Below are positions 23,883 through 32,919 of a stretch of 64,000 bases of DNA, in pieces. How positions within the stretch are numbered: position 1 is the first letter of the stretch; the number at the start of each line of letters is the position of its first letter. Origin of the DNA: Candidatus Methanarcanum hacksteinii. Lineage in GTDB: Archaea; Thermoplasmatota; Thermoplasmata; Methanomassiliicoccales; Methanomethylophilaceae. Under the pieces are notes generated by a model. It worked only from the letters and a program-made list of their open reading frames with translations, made no database searches and was not told where the DNA came from. Where the stretch lies: contig LVVQ01000001.1 of the NCBI GenBank assembly GCA_006954405.1, positions 930,001-994,000 of the forward strand, given 5' to 3'. The position numbers were made by a program, and so were the translations under genes.

Positions 23883-26783
23883 TTATATATCCTTAAAGGA
23901 CAACTCACCTTTCGAGACCAGTTCATAGTACTTCTTCACGAACGATCTGATGTCCTCCATCGTGTACATATTCTCGACCTTGTCAGATCCGATGTTGAGG
24001 TAATCGATGTAACATTCGATGGGCTTGTCCGTTGTGGATGCTACGGCAGCAGCATAGATGCTCAACTGCAACTCGTACAACTTCCTGTTCGCCTTGGTAC
24101 CGTCTGTCTTGTAGTCATGTATCTCGATGTGATCGTCGAATTCGGCAAGAAGATCTATCGTACCTTTTATCGACACATCATCCACGGGAAGCACGAATCT
24201 CTCCTCTGCGACAGTTATGGCCTTACTGACAGAATCCAAGATCTCTTTGATCCTATCATGCTCTTTGAAATCGACATCGCATTTACGGCCTCTCCACATG
24301 GAATACGCATACTCATGCACCTTAGTACCGTATTTCGTACCCTCTCCATTGGTGTCCTCGACACGATTCTTGAAGACCGACATCAGGTCGTGCGGGGAAA
24401 GACTCCTCCTTCTTGTCGCATAATCCCCTATCACAGGCACTTTGGAAAGCTCGACATCCTTCTCGATCATCTCGAACTCATCGAAATCGATATTGTCATT
24501 CGCTGTACCGAGATCTTTGAAGAATCTCGATGGATTGTACGATGTTACCGTCAGATATTGTTTGGCCCTTGATGTTGCTACGAACATCAACCTCCTATCC
24601 TCAGAATAATCTGGATTCTTTATCCCTTTCAGTACGTTGTATCTCCATGAATTGAGAACACTATCATATTCCGTATCATCCACGATCGTTGACCTGTATT
24701 CCTTAGTACATCTGATACCGTATGCATCAGAGTACCTCAAGACCTCCTTGTCGCTGTTCGTGTTAGGCATGGATCTTTGATTGATACCGGCGATGATGAC
24801 GGCAGGATACTCCAATCCTTTGGATTTGTGCATCGTTTGTATCGTCACAGCTTCCGCATCTAGGGCTTGATCCACGTTGTACTTAGTACCGTTCTTTATG
24901 TCCTCCTCGATGAGCCTTATGAGATCGGAGAGGGTCATGAGTGAATTGGAGTATGCGGACGAGAGTACGGTTATTATCGACTGGGTTATGTCATTGTCCA
25001 ACCCATAGAACGCGAATATCGTCGTCAGCAGATCGTTTGGCCTCCTCCTCTTGTTCAAGAGACGGAACCTCTGTCTGTTGAACTCGTCGGGCATCGCACC
25101 TGTGCCTTTTTCACCAAGGATGGTCTCGATCTGTGAGAGACTGTATCCCCTATCGGAGAGTATCGCCATCATCCCTCTCTTGTCCTTCGAATTGTTCACA
25201 TACCTAAGCCAAGCGAGGACAAGTTTGCCTTCACGAGTGGACATTATCTCAAGATCGCCTTGGAAGAATGCAGGTATATGCTGTTCTGAACATCTATCAA
25301 GTATCTGTCTGCAGAGTTTACCGTTACGGCAAAGGACAGCGATATCGCCGAATGACATCTTCTTCTTATTACCATCCTTGTCAAAAACTACGTACTTTGG
25401 ATCGGAGATGTATTGTTTTATCTTCTTGATGACGATATCTATCTCATCATTGAGTGAATCAGTCTGAATCATGTCGAATGATGTATTATCTCCGTACAAC
25501 TCATCCTTCTTAGCGTTGAGAAGGACGACGTTAGCATTTTCGATGACATCTTTTTCGCTACCTTTGAGTTCGAGTGATCTGAACACTTTCTCCAGAATCA
25601 ATGATGAACTTCTGTAATTCTCAGTGAATTCTATACATTTCACACCGACCATCTTGAACGGGATCCTCTTATCATCCCTGTTCAGTTCGGTGATGAAGAG
25701 GTCGACCCTGTCCTCGAACTGTGTTATATTCTCGATTGAAACGAACCTGAATCCATAGATACCTTGTTTCCAATCGCCGACAACGCAAAGATTCGGCTTA
25801 TTCAGCAGAAGAAGACAGATCTTCAATTGCAACTCGTTCGTATCTTGGAACTCGTCGACCATCATGTAGTCCACGGTGTGCATCTCGCGTGAACGGCGAT
25901 CCGAGTACAATATAGCGAAAGCGAACAGTTCTACGAGACCGAATGTCAACCTGTTATCGGCAATGGATGATCTTATGTATCCGAAATATACGTCACGTAT
26001 GAACTCGAACAGCATGAAACGATCCTCATGAGAGATCGAACGGAGGATATCGTCGGATATCGGTTCATCATCGCATGAACCAAGTTCATCTGGGAGTGCA
26101 TAATCATCTTCCGATCTTTTTGCGTCATCGATCGCTTTCTTCACTGATTTCTCATTGTTCTTGAGTGTGATGAAAAGATCATCCGTTCTGCCTTCTATGA
26201 GCCTCTCTCCCTTTCCAAACCATTCATACTCCATCGGGATTATACCGCGAGACATCAGTTTGTTGATGATCTTATAGAGATCGTTCACTTTGTTGCCTAT
26301 CAGAGCAGCAGGATCCTTTCCATCCTTGTGGTATCTGCCTGAATGCTCATTGATGAATTTTGCATAGAAGTTACGGAAATATTCGCGATTCAAGGTCTCA
26401 TTCTCTACAAGATGAGCACTTCTTGACAATGATTCCTTGATACAGAAGAAATCATTGACACTTTCAGGAGAATCGAGAACGATGTTCAGACATTCCGAAT
26501 CGAATGTCGTCGTACGAACGTTCTTCGCCATATTCCTGTATGCCTTTGAATCGCCTTCATCCATGGAGATCAATTTCTTGGTTATCCTTGCCTTCATCTC
26601 CTCTGCTGCGTTCCTAGTGAATGTCAGCATCATAATCTTCATCGGATCGATGTTGCTCTTCACCATATTCACATATCTGTCAACGATCGTGTGCGTCTTC
26701 CCTGTCCCTGGACCGGCATCTACGACGACCATCCCATCGATATGATTCGCCAAAAGGAGCTGTTTCTCATTGAGATCAGACAT
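23883..26783 (-). CDS. AddA-like UvrD-family helicase/nuclease
   Basis: This protein of about 966 residues is a superfamily 1A helicase: Walker A VVVDAGPGTGKTHT near residue 21, LTFTRNAAEEMKARI, Walker B YMMVDEFQDTNELQ, and motif VI FVATSRAKQYLTVT. A C-terminal PD-(D/E)XK nuclease follows, with IEIHDYKTDG and then LQLSIYAAAV. This helicase plus nuclease order is that of AddA/RecB. The ATG at 26783 has GAGGTGA five to six bases upstream; a GTG at 26792 would lie inside that site. It overlaps the AddB-like gene by 8 bp. The pair should unwind and resect double-strand ends. Confidence 0.88.
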   Translation of the reverse strand: MSDLNEKQLLLANHIDGMVVVDAGPGTGKTHTIVDRYVNMVKSNIDPMKIMMLTFTRNAAEEMKARITKKLISMDEGDSKAYRNMAKNVRTTTFDSECLNIVLDSPESVNDFFCIKESLSRSAHLVENETLNREYFRNFYAKFINEHSGRYHKDGKDPAALIGNKVNDLYKIINKLMSRGIIPMEYEWFGKGERLIEGRTDDLFITLKNNEKSVKKAIDDAKRSEDDYALPDELGSCDDEPISDDILRSISHEDRFMLFEFIRDVYFGYIRSSIADNRLTFGLVELFAFAILYSDRRSREMHTVDYMMVDEFQDTNELQLKICLLLLNKPNLCVVGDWKQGIYGFRFVSIENITQFEDRVDLFITELNRDDKRIPFKMVGVKCIEFTENYRSSSLILEKVFRSLELKGSEKDVIENANVVLLNAKKDELYGDNTSFDMIQTDSLNDEIDIVIKKIKQYISDPKYVVFDKDGNKKKMSFGDIAVLCRNGKLCRQILDRCSEQHIPAFFQGDLEIMSTREGKLVLAWLRYVNNSKDKRGMMAILSDRGYSLSQIETILGEKGTGAMPDEFNRQRFRLLNKRRRPNDLLTTIFAFYGLDNDITQSIITVLSSAYSNSLMTLSDLIRLIEEDIKNGTKYNVDQALDAEAVTIQTMHKSKGLEYPAVIIAGINQRSMPNTNSDKEVLRYSDAYGIRCTKEYRSTIVDDTEYDSVLNSWRYNVLKGIKNPDYSEDRRLMFVATSRAKQYLTVTSYNPSRFFKDLGTANDNIDFDEFEMIEKDVELSKVPVIGDYATRRRSLSPHDLMSVFKNRVEDTNGEGTKYGTKVHEYAYSMWRGRKCDVDFKEHDRIKEILDSVSKAITVAEERFVLPVDDVSIKGTIDLLAEFDDHIEIHDYKTDGTKANRKLYELQLSIYAAAVASTTDKPIECYIDYLNIGSDKVENMYTMEDIRSFVKKYYELVSKGELSFKDI

Positions 26784-29439
26784 CGGTCTCACCTCTTATC
26801 TTGACGGTTTCGGTACATATATCGTTGAAATAGCAATTATTACAGTTGATCAATGGTTTCGCGATAAATCCATCCAAGTAGCTCTCTTTGACGAGTTCGT
26901 GATTCTTCTTCACCTCGGCTCTGAAATCCTCAAGGGCTTTCCTGGTGACGAATGCCCTATCTCCGCTGTAGAACATCTCCTTGTCCATGTTATTGCATAT
27001 CTCCTTGACAAAACCCTCACCCAATGTGGCAGACTTCTTTTCCGTTAGGCCGGTTGCGGACATTATGTAGCTTGTGGCCATTGCATTCAGAGTGTCGGAA
27101 TCCCTCGTACCAGAATTAAGGATGAGATCTACGAGGCCATCCTTACAACCTTCCAATGGCATGTACGTCTTCTTTTTGACCTTCTCCGCAGCGACATAGT
27201 TCTTGATGAAATACTCCTTGTCATCGATCAATTCCACATGCCTCATGTTGGATTTGATATCAAAATCAGCCCCTGTAGCATTCTTATTCAGATTGTCATT
27301 CGTATAGAAGAGCGAGAACACATGTTGACCCTCTTTATTCTTCTCTTCAAGCAAAGAGAGGTAGAACATACATTGGAATTCGAGATTGTATTCCGATTTC
27401 TTCTCGGAATTCATGGCTTCTATGATATCCTTCGCTTCCTTTGGGGAGCCTGTCTTGAAATCGAAGATGCGACCATCGAGGACTACATCGAATATCCCTT
27501 TCATGTTCTCATCTGCTGAGGTGCATGTGATCTCAGTTATATCGCTTCCGAATCTCATGCCCTCCATGTCGATGAAGAGATTGTATCCTTTCCTTTTGTC
27601 ATCGACATTGTTCTTCGTGATGTTCTCATCGATCTTCGATTTCTTATCCAATTCGAATTCATTGACGAATCTGTCGATATTGATTATCGAATTCCTGATA
27701 TTGGTGCGCTCGATGGAACGCATCTCTGGAGAGAAGAGGCCCTCGCACTTGTCGCAAATTATGTCTGAATAGTAATCGATGTCATGTTTCTTAGCAAGAT
27801 CAGGATATGTTATCCTGAACTCAGCATACTCGTGCAATATGTTCCCGACGACATTGCTACGGTTATCTGGACTTCCAAGGATCACACTATACATGAATTC
27901 CCTTGGGCACGAGACGAAATTACCATATGATGTCTTAGAGAAGGGTTTTGGGATGTAATCGGTGTATGAGATCTCCCCTGATTCTATGATCTGAGGCTCT
28001 AGAGCAGGGACCCAGGGTCCAGGGATCAGGTCCTTGCATACATCACCAAACTCCTTGGTGAGTTTGAACGATGCAAAGTCGAAATAATTGCACGGTTTGG
28101 TTTTCTCACCATCCTTTATCGAGTTCACCACATACAGTCTTCTGCTGCCTTGTTGAAGGAGGACCTCGAATTTCGAAACGTTCCTATCACTCTCGCTGTC
28201 CTTCATCCTATAGTCAATAAGATTGAGGAAACTGAGATCCTTCTCCCATTCTTGGCCCATTCCAACGAAAATGACCACTGGACGGTCAACGAACACAGAA
28301 TTCTTACAATCGACAAGGAGCACACCTTCCTTCTCCGAATCAGGTATCTCCTCGTTATGCTTCAGATTCGGTATGTTGTTTACGGCGTATATGATGTCGC
28401 CTGTATCGGCATCATTGACCGACACATCTTTCAAATTCAATTCATCGAGAAGCAGATTGATCTGTGCCGCCTTCTTCCTTTGAGAGACGGCATCACAGAC
28501 CTGAGCATAGGTCATGTTGCGGATACCATCCATCGTCGAAAGAATGAATTTCGTCCTCTCGTCCTCGCAGAACACGGAATACTGTTTCACCAGATATTCA
28601 TCGAATTTGGAACTGATATATCCCCCATAGGAAGAGATCAATTCCCTCACCTGAGATACTTTGACGGTCTCAAAGGATAATGACAGTGAAAGGAACTCGA
28701 TGAAATCCCTGACATGACTGAGATCCTTCACATTCAGCGAATTGATGAATGGTATCTCCTTCCTGTACAATGCGGAACGAATCGCATCAGCCACCCTTCC
28801 GCCTACGTCGAACACGATGGCAAAATCCTTCGCATTGTCCTTGTTGATGAGGGATACGATATTCTCAGCGATCTGACGATCATTCGAGAGTTCCCTGATC
28901 TCATCTATCTCATAACAATCCTTTCTCTTGAATAATGAGATCTCATCGTGCTTGTCTGGTGGGGGGAGGATGTTCTTATCGAGATTGTCGAAGAACTCCT
29001 CGCCGATCACGGCAACCTTCTTTCCAACGAAATATCCTGTTCTTTCGCTGTCGAATGATATCATCGCCTTCTCCAATGTAGGCAACTCGATGAATTCATC
29101 ATACACTCTCTGAGATTTGCGACTGAGTTTAGATCTTACTTCAGAGGTGTATCTCATGATGGTCTTGATGTTCTCGATCTCGCCATGGACATATCTCAAC
29201 CTATATCCTGTCGATTCCGAGACCTTTTTCACGACCTCTATGTCATCCATCAATCCTTGGCCGAGGATGTCTATCGCCATATCTCCTGCCAATTGTCTCG
29301 GCGTGATAGCGAATATACCGATCCTTGTCTGATCCAATCTATTGTTCAAAGCAAGTGAGAGAGGCGCATCGTTACAAAGAACGATATCGTAATCCTTGAC
29401 CTCTTCATACAATTCATCGATACTCTTCGCTAATCTCAT
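26776..29439 (-). CDS. AddB-like nuclease with putative Fe-S cluster
   Basis: This protein of about 887 residues partners the AddA-like helicase. The first two thirds resemble a degenerate helicase fold without a Walker A motif, as in AddB/RecC relatives. From about residue 510 comes a nuclease domain of the AddB/Cas4 type: SYGNFVSCPREFMYS, NILHEYAEFR, then GIFDVVLDGRIFDFKTGSPKEA with PD-(D/E)XK residues, and a terminal CNNCYFNDIC. The Cys in SCPREF with the three terminal cysteines fits the 4Fe-4S staple of AddB. A GTG at 29448 is an alternative start. TTTATTAAC about 25-30 bases upstream looks like its promoter. Confidence 0.82.
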   Translation of the reverse strand: MRLAKSIDELYEEVKDYDIVLCNDAPLSLALNNRLDQTRIGIFAITPRQLAGDMAIDILGQGLMDDIEVVKKVSESTGYRLRYVHGEIENIKTIMRYTSEVRSKLSRKSQRVYDEFIELPTLEKAMISFDSERTGYFVGKKVAVIGEEFFDNLDKNILPPPDKHDEISLFKRKDCYEIDEIRELSNDRQIAENIVSLINKDNAKDFAIVFDVGGRVADAIRSALYRKEIPFINSLNVKDLSHVRDFIEFLSLSLSFETVKVSQVRELISSYGGYISSKFDEYLVKQYSVFCEDERTKFILSTMDGIRNMTYAQVCDAVSQRKKAAQINLLLDELNLKDVSVNDADTGDIIYAVNNIPNLKHNEEIPDSEKEGVLLVDCKNSVFVDRPVVIFVGMGQEWEKDLSFLNLIDYRMKDSESDRNVSKFEVLLQQGSRRLYVVNSIKDGEKTKPCNYFDFASFKLTKEFGDVCKDLIPGPWVPALEPQIIESGEISYTDYIPKPFSKTSYGNFVSCPREFMYSVILGSPDNRSNVVGNILHEYAEFRITYPDLAKKHDIDYYSDIICDKCEGLFSPEMRSIERTNIRNSIINIDRFVNEFELDKKSKIDENITKNNVDDKRKGYNLFIDMEGMRFGSDITEITCTSADENMKGIFDVVLDGRIFDFKTGSPKEAKDIIEAMNSEKKSEYNLEFQCMFYLSLLEEKNKEGQHVFSLFYTNDNLNKNATGADFDIKSNMRHVELIDDKEYFIKNYVAAEKVKKKTYMPLEGCKDGLVDLILNSGTRDSDTLNAMATSYIMSATGLTEKKSATLGEGFVKEICNNMDKEMFYSGDRAFVTRKALEDFRAEVKKNHELVKESYLDGFIAKPLINCNNCYFNDICTETVKIRGETDV

Positions 29440-29503
29440 CGTACTCACATTCGATTAGATAGTTAATAAAGCCAATGATGTTATTAATGTTATAATTCTG
29501 TGA

Positions 29504-29938
29504 TCAGAATCTGAACACCGTTCTGGCGTATGCATCGAACAATTGCATCAGGAATGTGGCGACATATACAACCAAAGACAACAAGAACAATCCGAGAAGA
29601 AGGAACGCCCAGCCTTTGACGGTTATCATCTGATACATGCAGAATGCCATTATCGCGAACGATAACGAACCGACGATGAGGAACTTGACACCTTTCTCAC
29701 CCTTGCCTTGATATATCTGCCCTATCCCCATTATGCCGAAGAGTGCAGGGACGATGGAAAGGAACAGTATGAGCGTCTTGCTGTACCTTACCGTCGCAGG
29801 TGCCCTGTCATCCGGAACCGTATGTCCGGAGGAACGCTCGGATCTCTTCTCCTCCCTCGGTATGTCCCTGTAACACTTGGGGCACGTTATGCTGAAGGTA
29901 GGCACCTCCTCACCGCAATAAGGGCATTTCCTGCTCAT
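29504..29938 (-). CDS. Zinc-ribbon membrane protein (TM2-like)
   Basis: A 144-residue protein has an N-terminal four-Cys zinc ribbon (CPYCGEEVPTFSITCPKC, residues 5-22), a polar linker rich in Arg/Ser, and three hydrophobic helices from about residue 52. The segment GIMGIGQIYQGKGEKGVKFLIVG recalls TM2-type small membrane domains. Function unknown. The start codon overlaps the stop of the hotdog thioesterase gene by 4 bp (ATGA), so the two are co-translated. Confidence 0.75.
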   Translation of the reverse strand: MSRKCPYCGEEVPTFSITCPKCYRDIPREEKRSERSSGHTVPDDRAPATVRYSKTLILFLSIVPALFGIMGIGQIYQGKGEKGVKFLIVGSLSFAIMAFCMYQMITVKGWAFLLLGLFLLSLVVYVATFLMQLFDAYARTVFRF

Positions 29939-30384
29939 CCATCATCACTCAATCTGAATGCCGTCATGGTCGATGATGCGATAAGCTTGTCCTTGGAGAA
30001 TACTTTCACATCATATATCAACAGACTTTTGGACCTATTCACTACGGTGAGCTTCGATATCAATCTCCCTTCTTTCACGGGCCTGTGGAAGATCACGTTG
30101 GAACTCTGTCCTACGGCCTCTCCGCAGAGATTGGAAGCGAAAGCGAGACTGTGGTCCATGAGAGTGTAGATCACACCGCCATGGACGAAACCGCGACTGT
30201 TAATGTGTTTGGGCTGGATGTCGAGATATAATTCCACCTCATCTTGTGATATCTTGCCTATCTCTATTCCCAATTCCCTTATGAATGGTGCATTGTAGAC
30301 TTCCTCGATCTTCTCCACGTATTGTTCACAATCCTCAGATACGACAGAGAGGAACTTCGGATCACACACATTCTCATCTGACAT
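29935..30384 (-). CDS. Hotdog-fold thioesterase, PaaI-like
   Basis: This 149-residue hotdog protein contains the family signature INSRGFVHGGVIYTLMDHSLAFASN, in which the HGG and the following Asp are the conserved catalytic region of PaaI/COG2050 acyl-CoA thioesterases. The frame runs open upstream to 30570, but that would overlap the divergent xseA gene and its promoter. The ATG at 30384 gives a normal family length. Likely hydrolyses an acyl or aryl CoA thioester; the substrate is not evident. Confidence 0.85.
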   Translation of the reverse strand: MSDENVCDPKFLSVVSEDCEQYVEKIEEVYNAPFIRELGIEIGKISQDEVELYLDIQPKHINSRGFVHGGVIYTLMDHSLAFASNLCGEAVGQSSNVIFHRPVKEGRLISKLTVVNRSKSLLIYDVKVFSKDKLIASSTMTAFRLSDDG

Positions 30385-30501
30385 AATCCCTACTATAATC
30401 ACATTATAGATAATCATGTCCGTACTCGACATATGATAGCTATCCACGCTGCGAATATGGATACAGTAAGGTAGATAATCCATGTCCGTGTTGTAAGGGC
30501 C

Positions 30502-31827
30502 ATGACGGAAGAACTGACGGTATCGGAATTCAATGATCGTGTCAATTCCGTCGTTGTTAATTCTGGACAATTACGCGATGTATCTGTTGTCGGTGAGATA
30601 TCCGGTGCGAAGAGATCGACAGCAGGTCACATCTATTTCGACCTGAAGGATGGAAATTCCCTGATCCACTGCACATTGTTCAGATTCGCTGCGTCAAGGA
30701 TAAGGATAGAGATCAAGGACGGTATGAAGGTCGTCGCATTCGGTTCAGCTTCTTACTACGCCAAGGGCGGTTCATTCGGATTCAACATCGAATCATTGAC
30801 CCCGTATGGAAAGGGCGAATCGCAGAAGAAATTAGAGGAACTCACAGCCAAACTTCTGAAGGAAGGGATATTCGAACCTGAACGCAAGAGAGCCCCGCCG
30901 AAATATCCGAATACGATCGGTGTCGTCACATCACCGACCGGCGCTGTGATAAAGGACATCATAGACACCACGGCGAGAAGATATCCTGTCAACATCCTCC
31001 TCGCTCCAGCGATCGTTCAAGGAGAGGATGCTCCGATCACCATCGTCTCAGGGATCAAGGCCTTGAACGAGATTGGTGTGGACGTGATAATCGTCGGAAG
31101 AGGCGGAGGCTCCAAGGAGGATCTCAGCGCATTCAATTCTGAGATCGTTGTCAGAGCCGTGGTTGGATCCGCAGCACCTGTGATCTCTGCCGTCGGGCAT
31201 GCTACCGATAAATCATTGACGGACCTTGCCGCGGACAGATATGCGGAAACGCCTACCGCCGCAGCGATGATCGCTACTCCGGACAGGATCGACGAGATGC
31301 GTAACATCAATAACCTGGCCATAAGAGCTAACAAATCACTCATGATGATGGTCTCGTCCATGAGATCCAGGTTCGAGAGCATCGATAAGAGGTTATCTCC
31401 CAAGAATGCAAGGGCACTCCTCACACAGAACAGGAGCGATCTGAAGAACCTGTGTTTGAGGATGGATGCCGGTCTGAGAGGTAAGATCAACACCGAAAGA
31501 TCGAGATTCAACATATTGGATTCTAAATTGGACCCGACACGTCTCAAGGACAGATTGAATCAGAACATGATGTACATGGACAACCTATCCGAAAGGATCG
31601 ATAGGTCCGTGTCCGATATACTGAAGGACAGGAAGAATCGCCTCGCATCCAGTGAGAGCATGCTCAACGGCTTGGATCCGAACAAAGTGCTTGACAGAGG
31701 ATACAGTATGATAATGGATGCGAAGGGGAATGTGATAACATCCATCGGGCGCATATCCGTGGATGATGACGTTACGATAAGGATGAGGGATGGAAAGGCC
31801 ATCGCAAGTATCAAGGAAGTGGAATGA
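30502..31827 (+). CDS. xseA: Exonuclease VII large subunit XseA
   Basis: XseA is the catalytic subunit of exonuclease VII, which degrades single-stranded DNA from both ends. The 441 residues show the N-terminal OB fold (VGEISGAKRSTAGHIYFDLKD, residues 29-49), the nuclease core (IGVVTSPTGAVIKDI near residue 140, VIIVGRGGGSKEDLSAFNSE near residue 195, VISAVGHATDKSLTDLAADRYAETPTAA near residue 225), a long coiled coil and a closing VLDRGYSMI segment. The stop overlaps xseB (ATGATGA). This is a predominantly bacterial enzyme; its complete form here indicates past transfer. Confidence 0.96.
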   Translation: MTEELTVSEFNDRVNSVVVNSGQLRDVSVVGEISGAKRSTAGHIYFDLKDGNSLIHCTLFRFAASRIRIEIKDGMKVVAFGSASYYAKGGSFGFNIESLTPYGKGESQKKLEELTAKLLKEGIFEPERKRAPPKYPNTIGVVTSPTGAVIKDIIDTTARRYPVNILLAPAIVQGEDAPITIVSGIKALNEIGVDVIIVGRGGGSKEDLSAFNSEIVVRAVVGSAAPVISAVGHATDKSLTDLAADRYAETPTAAAMIATPDRIDEMRNINNLAIRANKSLMMMVSSMRSRFESIDKRLSPKNARALLTQNRSDLKNLCLRMDAGLRGKINTERSRFNILDSKLDPTRLKDRLNQNMMYMDNLSERIDRSVSDILKDRKNRLASSESMLNGLDPNKVLDRGYSMIMDAKGNVITSIGRISVDDDVTIRMRDGKAIASIKEVE

Positions 31828-32063
31828 TGACAACAGAGAACGGAAAAGAGGAATTGTCCTTCGAGGAATCCATGAACAAGTTGGAGGAGCTAGTCAAGAA
31901 GCTCGAGGAAGGGAATCTCGATCTCGATGAGAGTATCAAGATCTACTCCGAAGCAGTCAAATTGAAGGAAAGATGCAGGAAGATACTCGATGAGAGTGAA
32001 AGGAAAGTGGAGATCCTCATGAACTCCGCCGACGGTCTGATAAAGGACGAATTCAAGATCTGA
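31824..32063 (+). CDS. xseB: Exonuclease VII small subunit XseB
   Basis: XseB is the 79-residue helical subunit that binds XseA. The family pattern is plain: SFEESMNKLEELVKKLEEGNLDLDESIKIYSEAVKLKERC. It overlaps xseA by 4 bp, giving a coupled pair, and its last bases overlap the converging DUF4435 gene by 11 bp. Confidence 0.95.
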   Translation: MMTTENGKEELSFEESMNKLEELVKKLEEGNLDLDESIKIYSEAVKLKERCRKILDESERKVEILMNSADGLIKDEFKI

Positions 32064-32919
32064 CGATACCGCTTTTGTCCCAAAGGGGCATGTCCTTACC
32101 AGATGCCCATGCATCCGATGTCGCATAAAGGACGGTCTTATCGAAATCCTCCCTGTCATATGCGATCCTCATCGCCCCGGCGACCTGGTAGCCGTTGATC
32201 GTCCTTGCGTTATACCCTCCGAATATCTCTCTGAGGGCGAATGCGAACACATCGGCTATGTCGTGACCCCTACACACGATGACGGGATCCATCTTCGGCT
32301 CATCGAAGACGAGACCGACTAGTTTGGATAATGATATCCATGCCCCGTTGCTCCTATCCAGTATGTGCTCGCACATACGCCTGATGTCACATTTCAAGGA
32401 ACGACGATCCAAGAAATGTTCAAAGACAAGATCCTTGAAGGAAAGGTTCAATCCGTCTCTCGAGGATATCATCATCAATATCCCTATAGGATAGCAAGCG
32501 GAATAGATGGCATCCTTCGGATTCCCATGTCTTCTTCTGAAATCATCCAACCTTTCCTTGTCCGCGTATTCGAACAGGACATCGTCGAACGCTTTACTCA
32601 AGAAGAGCATCCCCTCGCTGTCGCGTGCATCGGTCTGGAAGAGCGGGGGACTCCTTTTGATCCCGTTCATGTGATCCAGATCGGAATCGATTATTCCGAT
32701 CAGACGTTCATCACCCCTCCTTTTCGATACCTCTTTGACCGAATTGTAGACGTTCTGTCTGCAATGTGCGATCACAGTCTCGGTATTCTCCTCATCCAGG
32801 AATTTCCCATACAGTCTGCTGTCTGTGGAACCCTCTACAATCACAATCGTGCCTTTGAACGCTGAACGCAGCATCATCACGGAATTCGCAATATCGTTCG
32901 CATTGATACGGTCACGCAT
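32053..32919 (-). CDS. DUF4435 (TOPRIM-like) protein, AriB-like
   Basis: A 288-residue protein starts with a TOPRIM-like core: IVIVEGSTDSRLYGKFL near residues 25-41 and LIGIIDSDLDHMNG near residues 73-86, i.e. the Glu and DxD acidic positions. The middle region carries LNLSFKDLVFEHFL and the end is unassigned. DUF4435 proteins encoded beside an ABC-type AAA ATPase form the PARIS anti-phage system (AriB), where the TOPRIM protein is the toxic nuclease released by the ATPase. Here the ATPase gene lies directly upstream with an 8-bp overlap. Assignment to PARIS is an inference from this pairing. Confidence 0.72.
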   Translation of the reverse strand: MRDRINANDIANSVMMLRSAFKGTIVIVEGSTDSRLYGKFLDEENTETVIAHCRQNVYNSVKEVSKRRGDERLIGIIDSDLDHMNGIKRSPPLFQTDARDSEGMLFLSKAFDDVLFEYADKERLDDFRRRHGNPKDAIYSACYPIGILMMISSRDGLNLSFKDLVFEHFLDRRSLKCDIRRMCEHILDRSNGAWISLSKLVGLVFDEPKMDPVIVCRGHDIADVFAFALREIFGGYNARTINGYQVAGAMRIAYDREDFDKTVLYATSDAWASGKDMPLWDKSGIVRS

